From Chitinophaga pinensis (GTDB lineage Bacteria > Bacteroidota > Bacteroidia > UKL13-3), in contig CAMDHZ010000014.1 in the NCBI GenBank assembly GCA_945898275.1, positions 1 through 64,000 on the forward strand: 64,000 nt of DNA. Direction: 5' to 3'. Shown here piece by piece: positions 16,818 through 26,479 of the stretch. How positions within the stretch are numbered: the stretch's first letter is position 1; every line of letters begins with the position of its first letter. Made by a program: the position numbers and the translations under genes. The notes under the pieces are model-generated. The model searched no databases. It had not been told where the DNA came from and saw only the letters and a program-made list of their open reading frames with translations.

Positions 16818-17521
16818 TGACTCGCTTAGAAGTAGCTTGTTTTAATTACAAATCTGCATGCAGCGCAATTGAATTGGGCGCTCATCGCATTGAGTTTGCC
16901 AGCAGGTACCTTGGCGGTGGTGTTACGCCTAATTTATCTGAATTGGCACAACTTACCCAACAAACTCATGTTCCTGTGCATGTGCTCATTCGCTGTAGAG
17001 ATGGCAATTTCGTTTACAATCATTCAGAGTTACTTCAAATGCAACATGAAATTGAAATGGCCGTTGAGGCTGGTGCTGCTGGTTTAGTGTTTGGGTGCCT
17101 AGATGCGAATAACGAAATTAATATTCAAGCAAATCAGTTTTTACTTGCCGCAGCAAAGCACATACCTTGTACCTTTCACAGGGCCTTTGATGTATTGCCT
17201 AATTATAGTGTCGGTTTGAACCAACTCATGGATATGGGTTTTAACGCTGTGCTAACTTCTGGTTCTAATAAAAACGCTTGGGATGGCAGAGCTACCTTAG
17301 CGCAACTTTTGGTTCAAGCCGATAAAAAAATTGAGGTTATTTGCGGAGGTGGCGTTAGAAGTAAACATTTAAATGAATTTCTAGAAACTACGCAAACCAA
17401 TTGGATTCATGCAGCCTGTATTAACAGCTTGGATGAATCTATAGATGCGCAAGAATTATCTCAAATGCTGTTTATACTTAAGCAACATAACAATTTCCAT
17501 GAACCCAAAAATCTATCTTAA
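16817..17521 (+). CDS. cutC: CutC family protein
   Basis: A 234-residue TIM-barrel protein of the CutC family, with HVLIRCRDGNFVYN, the CTFHRAFD motif and VICGGGVRS. CutC was linked to copper homeostasis in Escherichia coli, but its biochemical role is unsettled. It is cytoplasmic. The ATG overlaps the upstream stop (TAATG), and its last 23 bp overlap the start of the beta-mannosidase gene, so it is translated within the same operon. One copy of the iterated palindrome occurs inside. Confidence 0.92.
   Translation: MTRLEVACFNYKSACSAIELGAHRIEFASRYLGGGVTPNLSELAQLTQQTHVPVHVLIRCRDGNFVYNHSELLQMQHEIEMAVEAGAAGLVFGCLDANNEINIQANQFLLAAAKHIPCTFHRAFDVLPNYSVGLNQLMDMGFNAVLTSGSNKNAWDGRATLAQLLVQADKKIEVICGGGVRSKHLNEFLETTQTNWIHAACINSLDESIDAQELSQMLFILKQHNNFHEPKNLS
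17213..17222. repeat. Iterated palindrome GGTTYRAACC, copy 4
   Basis: GGTTTGAACC flanked by C and A, in the cutC-like gene, read as Gly-Leu-Asn-Gln. Confidence 0.8.
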
Positions 17522-19976
17522 AAGTATCTTTTTTTTGGGCTTAAGTTTGCTTGCCTTTGCCAGCTTTGCACAAAAAAAAACCTTGTCACTTTCCTCACTG
17601 ACATGGACCTTTAACATTGGAAGCTCGCACATTAGTTTTCCTGCCAAAGTACCTGGCTGCCAGTATACAGATTTGCTGCTTAATAAACTCATTGCAAAGC
17701 CTTATGAAGATAGCAGTTTTGCATTTATGCAAGCCATTGCTAAGATTCCCTTTACCTACAATACCCATTTTGAAGTAAGCGAAAACGACATAGCAAGTGC
17801 CTCTCCATTGTTAGTTTTTAAAGGCTTAGATACTTATGCAAAAGTTTACCTTAACGGGCAACTAATTCTCTCGGCAAACAACATGCACAGAAGCTGGTCT
17901 TGCGAGGTTAAGCCTTGGCTTAAAGTTGGCTTAAATTTTTTAAGTATTCGGTTTGAACCTATCACAGCTGTGACAGAACAATTGACTAAAAAACAAAAGT
18001 ATACTTTGCCGGGTGGCGAATATGTATTTGTGAGAAAGGCGGCCTACCAGTTTGGGTGGGATTGGGCTCCAAGGTTTTTAACAGCCGGCATTTGGAAAGA
18101 CATTGAATTGGTTTGGCAAGCAGAAAATGAAATTAAGCACACCCAGTTTGTATTGCATAGTCTAACAGATTCCTTAGCAAAGGCTAGCTATAAAATACTG
18201 TTAAGTAAACCCGCTCAAGCCAATACTTCAGTTGAGTTAAACATCTTATATAAAGAAATAAAAAAAGTAGCTTTTATAGCTATTGGACAAAAAGAAGTAA
18301 CCATAGATTTTGAAATTGTAGACCCACATTTTTGGTGGTGCAATGGCATGGGTTCGGCCTATTTGTATGAGGCTAACCTAACCCTTAAAACGAATCAGCA
18401 AATGTTGGATCAAACCAAAACCACTTTTGGACTGAGAACGCTTGAGTGGGTGCAAACACCCGATGATAGCGGTAGCAGTTTTTATGTAAAGTTAAATGGC
18501 TACCCAGTATTTATGAAAGGCGCAAATTGGGTGCCTCCAAACAGCTTTTTAAGCGAGGTTAACAAAGAAACCTATACCCATTTACTGCAATTAGCAGCAG
18601 ATGCGAACTTAAACATGTTGCGGGTTTGGGGAGGAGGCGTATATGAACAAGATGAGTTTTATGCGCAGTGCGATAAACGGGGCATTTTGGTATGGCAAGA
18701 CTTTATGTTTGCCTGCGCCATGTATCCAGGAGACACAGCTTTTATGTCAAATGTGGCTGAAGAAGCCGAAGAACAAATTATACGTTTACGCAACCATCCT
18801 TCCTTGGCATTGTGGTGCGGCAACAATGAATCTGATGAAGGTTGGCACAATTGGGGTTGGCAAAAACAATATGGCTATAGCTTTGAAGATTCTTCTGAAA
18901 TTTGGCATAACTACCAAAAGCTCTTTCATCAATTGCTAACTAGTAAAGTTGGAAAGCTAGATGCAGCCCGATATTATCATCCCTCGTCGCCTGCAAATGG
19001 CTGGGGTAGGGCTAAGGCCTACAAAACAGGTGATGTTCATTATTGGGGCGTTTGGTGGGGAGATGAGTCATTTAAAAAGTATGTAGAAAAAGTAGGAAGA
19101 TTTGTATCTGAATATGGCTTTCAAGGATTTCCTTCAAGCGAATTGTTACTAACCTATTTAGACTCAAATAACTTGCAATTTAATTCTCCTAATCTATTGG
19201 CACTCCAAAAACACCCAAGAGGTTTTGAATTAATTAGGTCTCAAATGCAAAGAGAGGGAATTGAACTCAGTAACAATGTTTTAACCTTTGCACAACAATC
19301 GTCATTTTTGCAAGCCAAAGGTATAGAAATAGCCATTGATGCACATCGGCGAAACATGCCTTATTGCATGGGCTCTTTGTTTTGGCAATGGAATGATTGC
19401 TGGCCATCTATTAGTTGGAGCAACATTGACTTTTTAGGAAAGCCAAAACCTGTTTATTATGCAGTAAAAAAAGCCTTTAAACCTATTAGGCAGCAATGCT
19501 TAATTACTAAAGACAGCATTCAATTTTTATTAATTTCCGACCAAGTGGATAGCCTCCTTGTAATTGCGAAAATTCAAATTTATGATGTTACAGGAAAATC
19601 GCTTTTGGTTCAAACCGAACCCTTAAGTATTGGCTGGGGCGTAAATAGCAAGCAGTTGCCAAAGGTGGCGGCGTTCATAAATACAAAAAATTCAAATCCA
19701 CTGCTAATGCGCATTGAAGTTAAAGATAGAGAAAAAGTAATTGATACACGTGATTACCAATTAGGAAATTGGAAGGAGGAGAGTGAATTGGACATGGAAG
19801 TGGTTTATGATAATAAATTCTATAAGCATAAAATTAGAAATAAAGGAAATCGCTACCAATCAAAAATTTGGCTAGAATTAAATGAGCAGTATTTTGATGA
19901 AAACTCGTTTGATTTACTGCCTGGCGAAAGCAAATATTTTTCCATCAAAAAAATAATTATAAAACATGAAGACTGA
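17499..19976 (+). CDS. Secreted beta-mannosidase (glycoside hydrolase family 2)
   Basis: I place the start at the ATG at 17499 (MNPKIYLKSI), which gives a clean signal peptide ending near FASFAQ. An in-frame codon 54 bp upstream adds non-signal residues. The 825-residue product has the GH2 sugar-binding, Ig-like and TIM-barrel domains. The acid/base is Glu444 in WCGNNESDE and the nucleophile is Glu538 in VSEYGFQGFP, both in beta-mannosidase-type context. It removes beta-linked mannose such as the Man-beta-GlcNAc of N-glycan cores, probably in the periplasm. It overlaps cutC and the DinB-like gene. Two copies of the iterated palindrome occur inside. Confidence 0.9.
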   Translation: MNPKIYLKSIFFLGLSLLAFASFAQKKTLSLSSLTWTFNIGSSHISFPAKVPGCQYTDLLLNKLIAKPYEDSSFAFMQAIAKIPFTYNTHFEVSENDIASASPLLVFKGLDTYAKVYLNGQLILSANNMHRSWSCEVKPWLKVGLNFLSIRFEPITAVTEQLTKKQKYTLPGGEYVFVRKAAYQFGWDWAPRFLTAGIWKDIELVWQAENEIKHTQFVLHSLTDSLAKASYKILLSKPAQANTSVELNILYKEIKKVAFIAIGQKEVTIDFEIVDPHFWWCNGMGSAYLYEANLTLKTNQQMLDQTKTTFGLRTLEWVQTPDDSGSSFYVKLNGYPVFMKGANWVPPNSFLSEVNKETYTHLLQLAADANLNMLRVWGGGVYEQDEFYAQCDKRGILVWQDFMFACAMYPGDTAFMSNVAEEAEEQIIRLRNHPSLALWCGNNESDEGWHNWGWQKQYGYSFEDSSEIWHNYQKLFHQLLTSKVGKLDAARYYHPSSPANGWGRAKAYKTGDVHYWGVWWGDESFKKYVEKVGRFVSEYGFQGFPSSELLLTYLDSNNLQFNSPNLLALQKHPRGFELIRSQMQREGIELSNNVLTFAQQSSFLQAKGIEIAIDAHRRNMPYCMGSLFWQWNDCWPSISWSNIDFLGKPKPVYYAVKKAFKPIRQQCLITKDSIQFLLISDQVDSLLVIAKIQIYDVTGKSLLVQTEPLSIGWGVNSKQLPKVAAFINTKNSNPLLMRIEVKDREKVIDTRDYQLGNWKEESELDMEVVYDNKFYKHKIRNKGNRYQSKIWLELNEQYFDENSFDLLPGESKYFSIKKIIIKHED
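17950..17959. repeat. Iterated palindrome GGTTYRAACC, copy 5
   Basis: GGTTTGAACC in the beta-mannosidase gene, read in the third codon phase as Arg-Phe-Glu-Pro. Confidence 0.8.
19607..19616. repeat. Iterated palindrome GGTTYRAACC, copy 6
   Basis: GGTTCAAACC flanked by TT and GA, in the beta-mannosidase gene, read as Val-Gln-Thr. Confidence 0.8.
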
Positions 19977-20493
19977 TTTTATAGCCATTGCACAACAACA
20001 ATTTAAAACGTATAAAGGCTTAGGAGAAAAGGCCATGTCCCAAACCCAAGATGCCAATCTGTTTGTACAAGCGCACCCAGATAGCAATAGCATAGCCATT
20101 GTTGTGCAGCATTTATGGGGAAACATGCTTTCGCGTTGGACAGATTTTTTAACTACTGACGGCGAAAAGGAATGGCGCAAAAGAGAAGAGGAGTTTGAAC
20201 CTATTTTGCAAACCCGCGCAGCAGTGTTAGCCCAATGGGAAGAAGGTTGGCAATGTTTATTTAATGCCTTGGAAGGTTTAAATGAAACAGACTTATCTCG
20301 AGTAATTTATATCAGAGGAGAAGCCCATTCGGTTACAGAAGCCATTGCTAGGCAATTAACCCATTATGCCTATCATGTTGGGCAAATTGTATTTATTTCA
20401 AGGATGTTAAATACTTCAGACTTTCAATCCTTGTCAATTCCTAAAGGAGGAACAGCTGCCTATAACCAAGAAAAATTTAAAGAAAAACAATAA
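19966..20493 (+). CDS. DinB-superfamily protein (DUF1572-like)
   Basis: A 175-residue protein predicted to be a four-helix bundle. His residues are spaced as in the metal site of the DinB/YfiT superfamily (VVQHLWGNM near residue 47, and LTHYAYHVGQI near 130). DUF1572 members include bacillithiol-linked transferases in other bacteria, but no substrate can be assigned here. Its start overlaps the beta-mannosidase end by 11 bp and the next gene follows 4 bp after its stop, so it belongs to the same transcription unit. Confidence 0.82.
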   Translation: MKTDFIAIAQQQFKTYKGLGEKAMSQTQDANLFVQAHPDSNSIAIVVQHLWGNMLSRWTDFLTTDGEKEWRKREEEFEPILQTRAAVLAQWEEGWQCLFNALEGLNETDLSRVIYIRGEAHSVTEAIARQLTHYAYHVGQIVFISRMLNTSDFQSLSIPKGGTAAYNQEKFKEKQ

Positions 20494-20497
20494 TTCA

Positions 20498-20815
20498 ATG
20501 CTTGCAAACACCCCAAAACCGCCTTATTACGCGGTAATTTTTACTTCGGTTCGAACCCAAATAGCGTTAGACTATGCTGATACTGCTGAAAAAATGTTGC
20601 AACTGGCCCGAACCATGCCTGGATTTTTAGGCGTGGAAAGTGCGAGAAACGAGATTGGCATTACTGTTTCTTACTGGGAAAGCTTGGCTGCCATTAAGCA
20701 TTGGAAAATGAATACAGACCACCTAATGGCACAGCAACTTGGAAGAGAAAATTGGTATGAAAGTTATAAAACTAGAATAGCGCTAGTTGAAAGAGATTAT
20801 GAATTTCCCTCTTAA
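20498..20815 (+). CDS. Antibiotic biosynthesis monooxygenase (ABM)-domain protein
   Basis: A 105-residue ferredoxin-like alpha/beta protein with the ABM-type pattern MPGFLGVESARNEIG...ISYWES-like (here VSYWESLAAIKHWK). Family members include cofactor-free monooxygenases and small haem-degrading proteins, and the specific reaction cannot be inferred. It is the last gene of the 15831-20815 run. Its stop overlaps the convergent mannose-1-phosphate guanylyltransferase by 4 bp. The palindrome copy at 20548 lies near its start. Confidence 0.85.
   Translation: MLANTPKPPYYAVIFTSVRTQIALDYADTAEKMLQLARTMPGFLGVESARNEIGITVSYWESLAAIKHWKMNTDHLMAQQLGRENWYESYKTRIALVERDYEFPS
20548..20557. repeat. Iterated palindrome GGTTYRAACC, copy 7
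   Basis: GGTTCGAACC, the fully self-complementary form, in the ABM-domain gene, read as Val-Arg-Thr. Confidence 0.8.
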
Positions 20816-21906
20816 CTATACTTTTCTCCGAGTTTAATTTTCACATCAGTAGCAATTTCTTTTACTTCTTGTTCTTTGGATTTATCGCAAATAAGCAATG
20901 CATCAGGTGTATCAACAATGATAAGGTCTTTAACGCTATTGAAAACAAATACTTTATGACTTGGCTTAGCAGTGGTATGAACGATACAATTATGAGAATT
21001 GTACATCAGGATATTTTTACCTTTTTTAACATTGCCATTTTCATCCTTTTCAGAGATCTCATACAAAGAAGTCCAAGTACCTAAATCACTCCAACCAAAC
21101 TCACTTGGAATCACATAAACGTTATCGGCCTTTTCCATAATTCCATAATCGATAGAGATACTGCGGGTTTGCTCATATATCTTACGAATAGTTTCTGCTT
21201 CATTATCCGTGAAATAGTCTGGAATAGCTTCATCAAATAAGGTAAATTGTTCTGGCAAATGTTCCTTAAATGCAGTTTTAATAGCAGCAACACTCCAAAC
21301 AAAAATGCCTGCGTTCCATAAAAACTCACCACTTTCTACAAAGGTTTTGGCAAGTTCTAAGCCTGGTTTTTCAGTGAAGGTTTTCACTTTGTGCACCTCT
21401 GGCTTAATTTCTTCCTCCACAAATTGAATGTAGCCATAGCCAGTGTCTGGTCGACTTGGTTTGATCCCAAGTGTAATTAAAGCTTGATTTTCTTGGGCAA
21501 ACTCCATGGCTAATTCAACTTTATTTAAAAAAGCAGTTTCATCCAGAATCAAGTGATCGCTTGGAGCAATAATACAAAGCGCATCTTCATTTATCTTGCT
21601 AATTTTACCACAAGCATAAGCTACACAAGCGGCTGTATTTTTTCCTACAGGTTCTGCCAGTATTTGTTGGTCGCCAATATTCGGAATCTGTTCTTTGACC
21701 AACGCAACATAAGCGGCATTGGTTACAATGTATATATTTTCTGCTTGAAACTTCCTTAAAAACCTATCATAAGTCTGTTGAATGAGTGATTTTCCAGTAC
21801 CTAAAATATCAATAAATTGTTTGGGGTGATTGCTTCTGCTACTTGGCCAAAATCTGCTTCCAACGCCACCTGCCATGATGATAGCGTAATTATTTTTATT
21901 ATCCAT
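20812..21906 (-). CDS. Mannose-1-phosphate guanylyltransferase
   Basis: A 364-residue nucleotidyltransferase with the signature MAGGVGSRFWPSSR...PKQF at the N-terminus, the TFTEKP sugar-phosphate motif and the LWNAGIFVW segment. It makes GDP-mannose from mannose-1-phosphate and GTP for glycan synthesis in the cytoplasm. The length fits the single-function type without an isomerase domain. It stands alone on the minus strand, divergent from recQ. Confidence 0.93.
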   Translation of the reverse strand: MDNKNNYAIIMAGGVGSRFWPSSRSNHPKQFIDILGTGKSLIQQTYDRFLRKFQAENIYIVTNAAYVALVKEQIPNIGDQQILAEPVGKNTAACVAYACGKISKINEDALCIIAPSDHLILDETAFLNKVELAMEFAQENQALITLGIKPSRPDTGYGYIQFVEEEIKPEVHKVKTFTEKPGLELAKTFVESGEFLWNAGIFVWSVAAIKTAFKEHLPEQFTLFDEAIPDYFTDNEAETIRKIYEQTRSISIDYGIMEKADNVYVIPSEFGWSDLGTWTSLYEISEKDENGNVKKGKNILMYNSHNCIVHTTAKPSHKVFVFNSVKDLIIVDTPDALLICDKSKEQEVKEIATDVKIKLGEKYS

Positions 21907-22030
21907 ATTCTAAGTTTAGGTTTTAAGACCCTTTTAACAAGACTGCAAATAAATAAAGATTTTCGCACTTTCTGTTTTAAATAACCATTATTTTACCTTA
22001 ACTTAGTGGACTAGTTTGAATATTACAGAA

Positions 22031-24250
22031 ATGGCGGAAGAGAAACGCACAAAGTCTAAAGCCAAGGAGTCGGCTACAGACCTCAAAGAAGCACTAAGAA
22101 ATTATTTTGGATTTGATAGTTTTAAGGGTGAACAAGAGGATATTATAAAAAATTTACTCGATGGGAATGATACGTTTGTTATCATGCCTACAGGTGGTGG
22201 AAAATCGGTTTGTTACCAATTGCCAGCCCTCATTATGCCAGGTACGGCCATTATTATTTCTCCGTTAATTGCTTTAATGAAGAATCAAGTGGATGCCATT
22301 CGCTCTCTTTCGCATGAGAGTGTTGCCCATTTTTTGAACTCTTCTCTTAACAAAGGCGAAATAACTGCTGTAAAAAAAGATATAAATTTGGGTCGAACCA
22401 AAATGCTTTATATCGCTCCAGAAACTTTAAAAAAGGACGAAACCATAGAATTCCTGAAGCAAATCGACATTTCTTTTGTCGCAGTAGACGAAGCACATTG
22501 TATTTCTGAGTGGGGACATGATTTTAGACCAGAATATCGTCGCATCAAACAAATGGTGAAGGAAATCAAGGATGTTCCAATGATTGCCTTAACAGCTACC
22601 GCCACGCCAAAGGTTCAAAGCGACATCATCAAAAACCTTCAGATGTCGGATGCCGTTCTTTTTAAATCTTCCTTTAACCGCTCTAACCTATATTATGAAG
22701 TTAAATCTAAGGGCAAAAAAGGCGAGGCCATCAAAGAAATAGTATCCTTTATAAAGTTAAGACCAAATAAAACAGGAATCATCTATTGTCTAAGTCGCAA
22801 ACGGGTAGACGAAATCGCAGGCATTTTGCAAGCCAATGGCATCAAGGCCTTGCCTTATCATGCTGGTTTAGACGCCAAAGTGCGTGCCGACCATCAGGAT
22901 AAGTTCTTAATGGAAGATGCAGATGTAATAGTTGCAACCATTGCCTTTGGAATGGGAATAGACAAACCAGATGTTCGATTTGTAATTCACTATGATATCC
23001 CTAAAAGTATCGAAGGCTACTACCAAGAAACTGGCAGAGGTGGTCGCGATGGCCTTGAAGGTGAATGCATTTTGTTCTACAATCCTGCCGATATCGAAAA
23101 ATTAGAGAAATTCTTAAAAGATAAGCCTGTTGCCGAAAGAGAAATTGGCGAATTGCTCATTTTTGAAACTGAAGCTTTTGCAGAATCATCATCTTGCCGC
23201 AGAAAATTCTTACTTCATTATTTTGGGGAAGAATTTGACGATAAGCATTGCAATAAAATGTGCGACAACTGCCGCCATCCTAAAGAAAAAGTGGATGCCA
23301 AAGATGCCGCCGTCTCAGCACTTCAATTGGTTAATGAGATGAAAGGCAAATACAACCTTAAACATTGCGTAGATGTTTTGGTTGGAAATAAAACACATGA
23401 AGTAACGCTCAGTCGCCATCAAGAACTTGAATTATTTGGAGTTGGCAAAGGCCAAGAAGAAAACTACTGGAAATCGGTTATCAGACAGTTGCTTTTACGC
23501 AGCATGCTTACCAAAAACATCGAAAACTATGGTCTCCTCTCAATCAACGAGAATGGCGAAAATTTCCTCAAAAAACCAACAAAATTCGAAATGTCTGTGG
23601 ATAGGAAGTTTGAGAAGTTTACTGATACAGACGAAGATGACAGTCAGGTAGAAGCAGTTTACGACGAAGTGCTATTTGGAATCCTAAAGGATGTTTGTAG
23701 AAAGGTAGCCAAATCAAAGAACCTTCCACCTTATATTATTTTCCAAGAACCTTCTCTCCAAGAAATGGCGTTTAAATACCCCATTACGATGGAGGAACTA
23801 TCCAAAATTACAGGCGTTAGCGCAGGCAAGGCTACCAAATTTGGAAAGGAATTCCTAGATGTTATCAAGAAGTATGTAGATGAAAATGGCATTGAACGCA
23901 CAGAAGATGTAACCATTAAATCGGTTGTCAATAAATCTGCGCGTAAGATTGCCATTATTACCAATATAGATAAGCGTGTATCTTTAGATGATATTGCGCG
24001 TGGACAAGGCATTAAAAAGGAAGAACTCCTTACCGAGATTGAAAACATTGTTAACAGCGGTACCAAGTTAAACCTAAACAAATATGTACATGAGCTTACG
24101 GATGAAGAAATTCTTGAAGAAGTAATGGACTTTTTCCGCAAAACCAACGACAATGTGATGGAGGAATCCCTAAAAGAATATGGTGAAGAGTTTAGCAAAG
24201 ACGACCTGCATCTCATGCATATTCACTTCATTAGCGAAATGGCAAATTAA
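22031..24250 (+). CDS. recQ: ATP-dependent DNA helicase RecQ
   Basis: I start at the ATG at 22031 (MAEEKRTK). A TTG 15 bp upstream is in frame but less likely. The 739-residue protein carries Walker A PTGGGKS, the DEAH box, the helicase motif with QETGRGGRDG, and a RecQ zinc-binding region with Cys residues around CRRKFLLHYFGE and CNKMCDNC. A winged-helix RQC domain and an HRDC domain (about residues 560-630) follow, then a C-terminal extension with a second helical unit. It unwinds DNA 3'-to-5' in recombination and repair. Monocistronic, since the next gene has its own promoter. Confidence 0.95.
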   Translation: MAEEKRTKSKAKESATDLKEALRNYFGFDSFKGEQEDIIKNLLDGNDTFVIMPTGGGKSVCYQLPALIMPGTAIIISPLIALMKNQVDAIRSLSHESVAHFLNSSLNKGEITAVKKDINLGRTKMLYIAPETLKKDETIEFLKQIDISFVAVDEAHCISEWGHDFRPEYRRIKQMVKEIKDVPMIALTATATPKVQSDIIKNLQMSDAVLFKSSFNRSNLYYEVKSKGKKGEAIKEIVSFIKLRPNKTGIIYCLSRKRVDEIAGILQANGIKALPYHAGLDAKVRADHQDKFLMEDADVIVATIAFGMGIDKPDVRFVIHYDIPKSIEGYYQETGRGGRDGLEGECILFYNPADIEKLEKFLKDKPVAEREIGELLIFETEAFAESSSCRRKFLLHYFGEEFDDKHCNKMCDNCRHPKEKVDAKDAAVSALQLVNEMKGKYNLKHCVDVLVGNKTHEVTLSRHQELELFGVGKGQEENYWKSVIRQLLLRSMLTKNIENYGLLSINENGENFLKKPTKFEMSVDRKFEKFTDTDEDDSQVEAVYDEVLFGILKDVCRKVAKSKNLPPYIIFQEPSLQEMAFKYPITMEELSKITGVSAGKATKFGKEFLDVIKKYVDENGIERTEDVTIKSVVNKSARKIAIITNIDKRVSLDDIARGQGIKKEELLTEIENIVNSGTKLNLNKYVHELTDEEILEEVMDFFRKTNDNVMEESLKEYGEEFSKDDLHLMHIHFISEMAN

Positions 24251-24255
24251 TTTTC

Positions 24256-24284
24256 TTGCAATTCCGCTCACTTTGATACATTTG
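24256..24284 (+). promoter_or_regulatory. Bacteroidetes-type promoter for kup
   Basis: TTG at 24256-24258 and TACATTTG at 24277-24284, spaced by 18 bp, match the -33/-7 consensus exactly. Transcription would start a few bases later, giving a leader of only about 10 nt before the GTG at 24301. Confidence 0.65.
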
Positions 24285-24300
24285 TACAAATATTTTTAAA

Positions 24301-26295
24301 GTGAGCAGTCATCATTCAAAAGGGCAAGCCATTTCAATGGCAGGCCTGTTAGTAGCCTTAGGAATTATTTATGGAGACATTGGTACCTCTCCGCTTTATG
24401 TATTTAAAGCAATTATTGCTGGTAAAGAGATTTCCGAATTGCTCATACTTGGGGGTTTGTCCTGCATCTTCTGGACAATCACTCTTCAAACTACCATTAA
24501 ATATGTGAGCATTGCCCTTAATGCAGACAACAATGGCGAAGGAGGCATTTTTGCCTTATTTGCCTTGGTCAGAAAAAGAAAGCCCTACCTTATTGTACCT
24601 GCCATCATAGGCGGTTGTGCATTGCTTGCCGATGGCATGATAACACCACCCATCTCTGTATCTTCTGCCATTGAAGGGTTAAATATTCGTTACCCTGGCA
24701 TTCCAACCTTGCCAATTGTTATGGGTATTATAACGCTCATCTTCCTAATGCAACGCATGGGAACCAGCACAGTTGGTAAACTGTTCGGCCCAGTAATGTT
24801 GGTTTGGTTTAGCATGTTGGCCATAGTTGGTTTTTCTGGTTTGATCCAAAATCCTTGGATTCTAAAAGCACTCAATCCCGTTTGGGCCATAGAATTGTTA
24901 ACCCTGTATCCTGATGGCTTTTGGTTATTGGGTGCAGTATTTCTTTGCACCACGGGAGCCGAAGCCTTGTACTCAGACATGGGACACTGTGGCAAAAGCA
25001 ATATTCGCGTAACTTGGATTTTTGTTAAGGCAGCTTTGCTACTAAACTATTTTGGGCAAGGGGCTTGGCTGCTCAACCACATGGGCAAGAACCTAGAAGA
25101 AGTGAACCCTTTTTATGCTATTTTACCTGAATGGTTTGTATTGCCAGGGGTAATAATTGCAACCTTAGCAACCATTATTGCCAGCCAAGCCATGATTAGT
25201 GGTTCTTTTACCCTTATTGCTGAAGCTTTGCGTTTAAATGTTTGGCCTAAGGTAACCATCAAATATCCTTCTAACCTAAAAGGGCAAATTTATGTACCTA
25301 GTTTAAATTGGATTCTATGGTTAGGCTGCATGGTTATTGTGCTTTACTTTAAAGAATCCTCTGCCATGGAAGCCGCTTATGGTCTTTCAATTGTTATTGC
25401 CATGTGCATGACCACAGTGTTACTTGTAAATTTATTGCATAGAAGGCGCACGCCAAAGTACTTAATTGGTTTATTGTTGTTAGTGTACATACCTGTTGAA
25501 GGTTCGTTTTTAATTGCAAACGTTGAAAAGATACCAGCAGGTGGTTGGGTTACTTTATTGGTAAGCTCTGTTTTCATATTTATCATGTGGGTTTGGTACC
25601 GAGGCCGTAAAATCAAAAATAGGTTAACAGAGTTTACCAACCTCAAAGAATACTTACCATTGCTACACCAGTTAAGCAGCGATGAATCTATTTCTAAATA
25701 TTCAACCCATTTGGTTTACCTAACCAGTGCCGACCACCTATATGAAATAGAGTCAAAAATAATGTATTCTATACTTCAGAAACGTCCCAAACGAGCGGAT
25801 GTATATTGGTTTGTGCATATTCATGTAGACGATCAACCCTTTACCATGGAGTATAAGGTAGACCATATCACACCCAATGATGTCATAAGAATTGAGTTTA
25901 GGCTTGGGTTTAGGATAGAACAAAAAATAAACTTCTATTTCAGAAAAGTGGTAGAGGAATTGGTAAAGAACAAAGAAATAGATGTTACCTCTAGATATGC
26001 ATCCTTGCGCGACCAAAAGATAACTGGTGATTTCCGCTTTGTGGTGTTAAAGCGTCATTTGTCTAACGACAATGATTTTGAAGGCATGGAGCGCTTTATC
26101 ATGCAATCTTACTTTACTTTAGACCATTTGAGTTTAAGTGAAGAAAAGGCATTTGGCCTAGATACCTCTTCTGTAACAGTTGAGAAAGTACCTTTGGTAG
26201 TCTCACCTATGCGCGATTTTAAGCTAAAGCGTGTATTTGGGGATTCACATGCATATATCAATAGAAAAGAAGCAGAAGAAGCCGAGTTGAATTGA
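24301..26295 (+). CDS. kup: KUP system potassium uptake protein
   Basis: A 664-residue protein with a 12-helix membrane domain (to about residue 440) and a cytoplasmic C-terminal region. The N-terminal GIIYGDIGTSPLYVFKA is the family hallmark. The next conserved segment, with NADNNGEGGIFALFAL, is also present. It imports potassium with protons. The start used is GTG at 24301, because it preserves the usual short N-terminus before the first helix. An internal ATG at 24337 is a weaker alternative. It has its own promoter and a very short leader. Confidence 0.94.
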   Translation: MSSHHSKGQAISMAGLLVALGIIYGDIGTSPLYVFKAIIAGKEISELLILGGLSCIFWTITLQTTIKYVSIALNADNNGEGGIFALFALVRKRKPYLIVPAIIGGCALLADGMITPPISVSSAIEGLNIRYPGIPTLPIVMGIITLIFLMQRMGTSTVGKLFGPVMLVWFSMLAIVGFSGLIQNPWILKALNPVWAIELLTLYPDGFWLLGAVFLCTTGAEALYSDMGHCGKSNIRVTWIFVKAALLLNYFGQGAWLLNHMGKNLEEVNPFYAILPEWFVLPGVIIATLATIIASQAMISGSFTLIAEALRLNVWPKVTIKYPSNLKGQIYVPSLNWILWLGCMVIVLYFKESSAMEAAYGLSIVIAMCMTTVLLVNLLHRRRTPKYLIGLLLLVYIPVEGSFLIANVEKIPAGGWVTLLVSSVFIFIMWVWYRGRKIKNRLTEFTNLKEYLPLLHQLSSDESISKYSTHLVYLTSADHLYEIESKIMYSILQKRPKRADVYWFVHIHVDDQPFTMEYKVDHITPNDVIRIEFRLGFRIEQKINFYFRKVVEELVKNKEIDVTSRYASLRDQKITGDFRFVVLKRHLSNDNDFEGMERFIMQSYFTLDHLSLSEEKAFGLDTSSVTVEKVPLVVSPMRDFKLKRVFGDSHAYINRKEAEEAELN

Positions 26296-26479
26296 TAGGA
26301 ATTTTTCCTAATTTCTTGTTACATATTTTTAGGTTTGAATATAGAAAGGCTTTAAACTACTTTAAAAGACACCTACCAATGGGTATTTTCTCGTGAAGTG
26401 TATTTGGTTAATTTTGCGAGGAATAAGCATTAAAACTCGCAGTTGTATTGGTGTTTGTGATAAGCTTATGTAAAAAAGT

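Noticed and set aside
23731-24216. 161-residue open frame antisense to recQ
   Set aside because: A Ser-rich shadow of the acidic and basic recQ C-terminus, with no domain.
26296-26310. Weak hairpin TAGGAA-TTT-TTCCTA after kup
   Set aside because: Short AT-rich stem without a proper T-run. Too weak to call a terminator.
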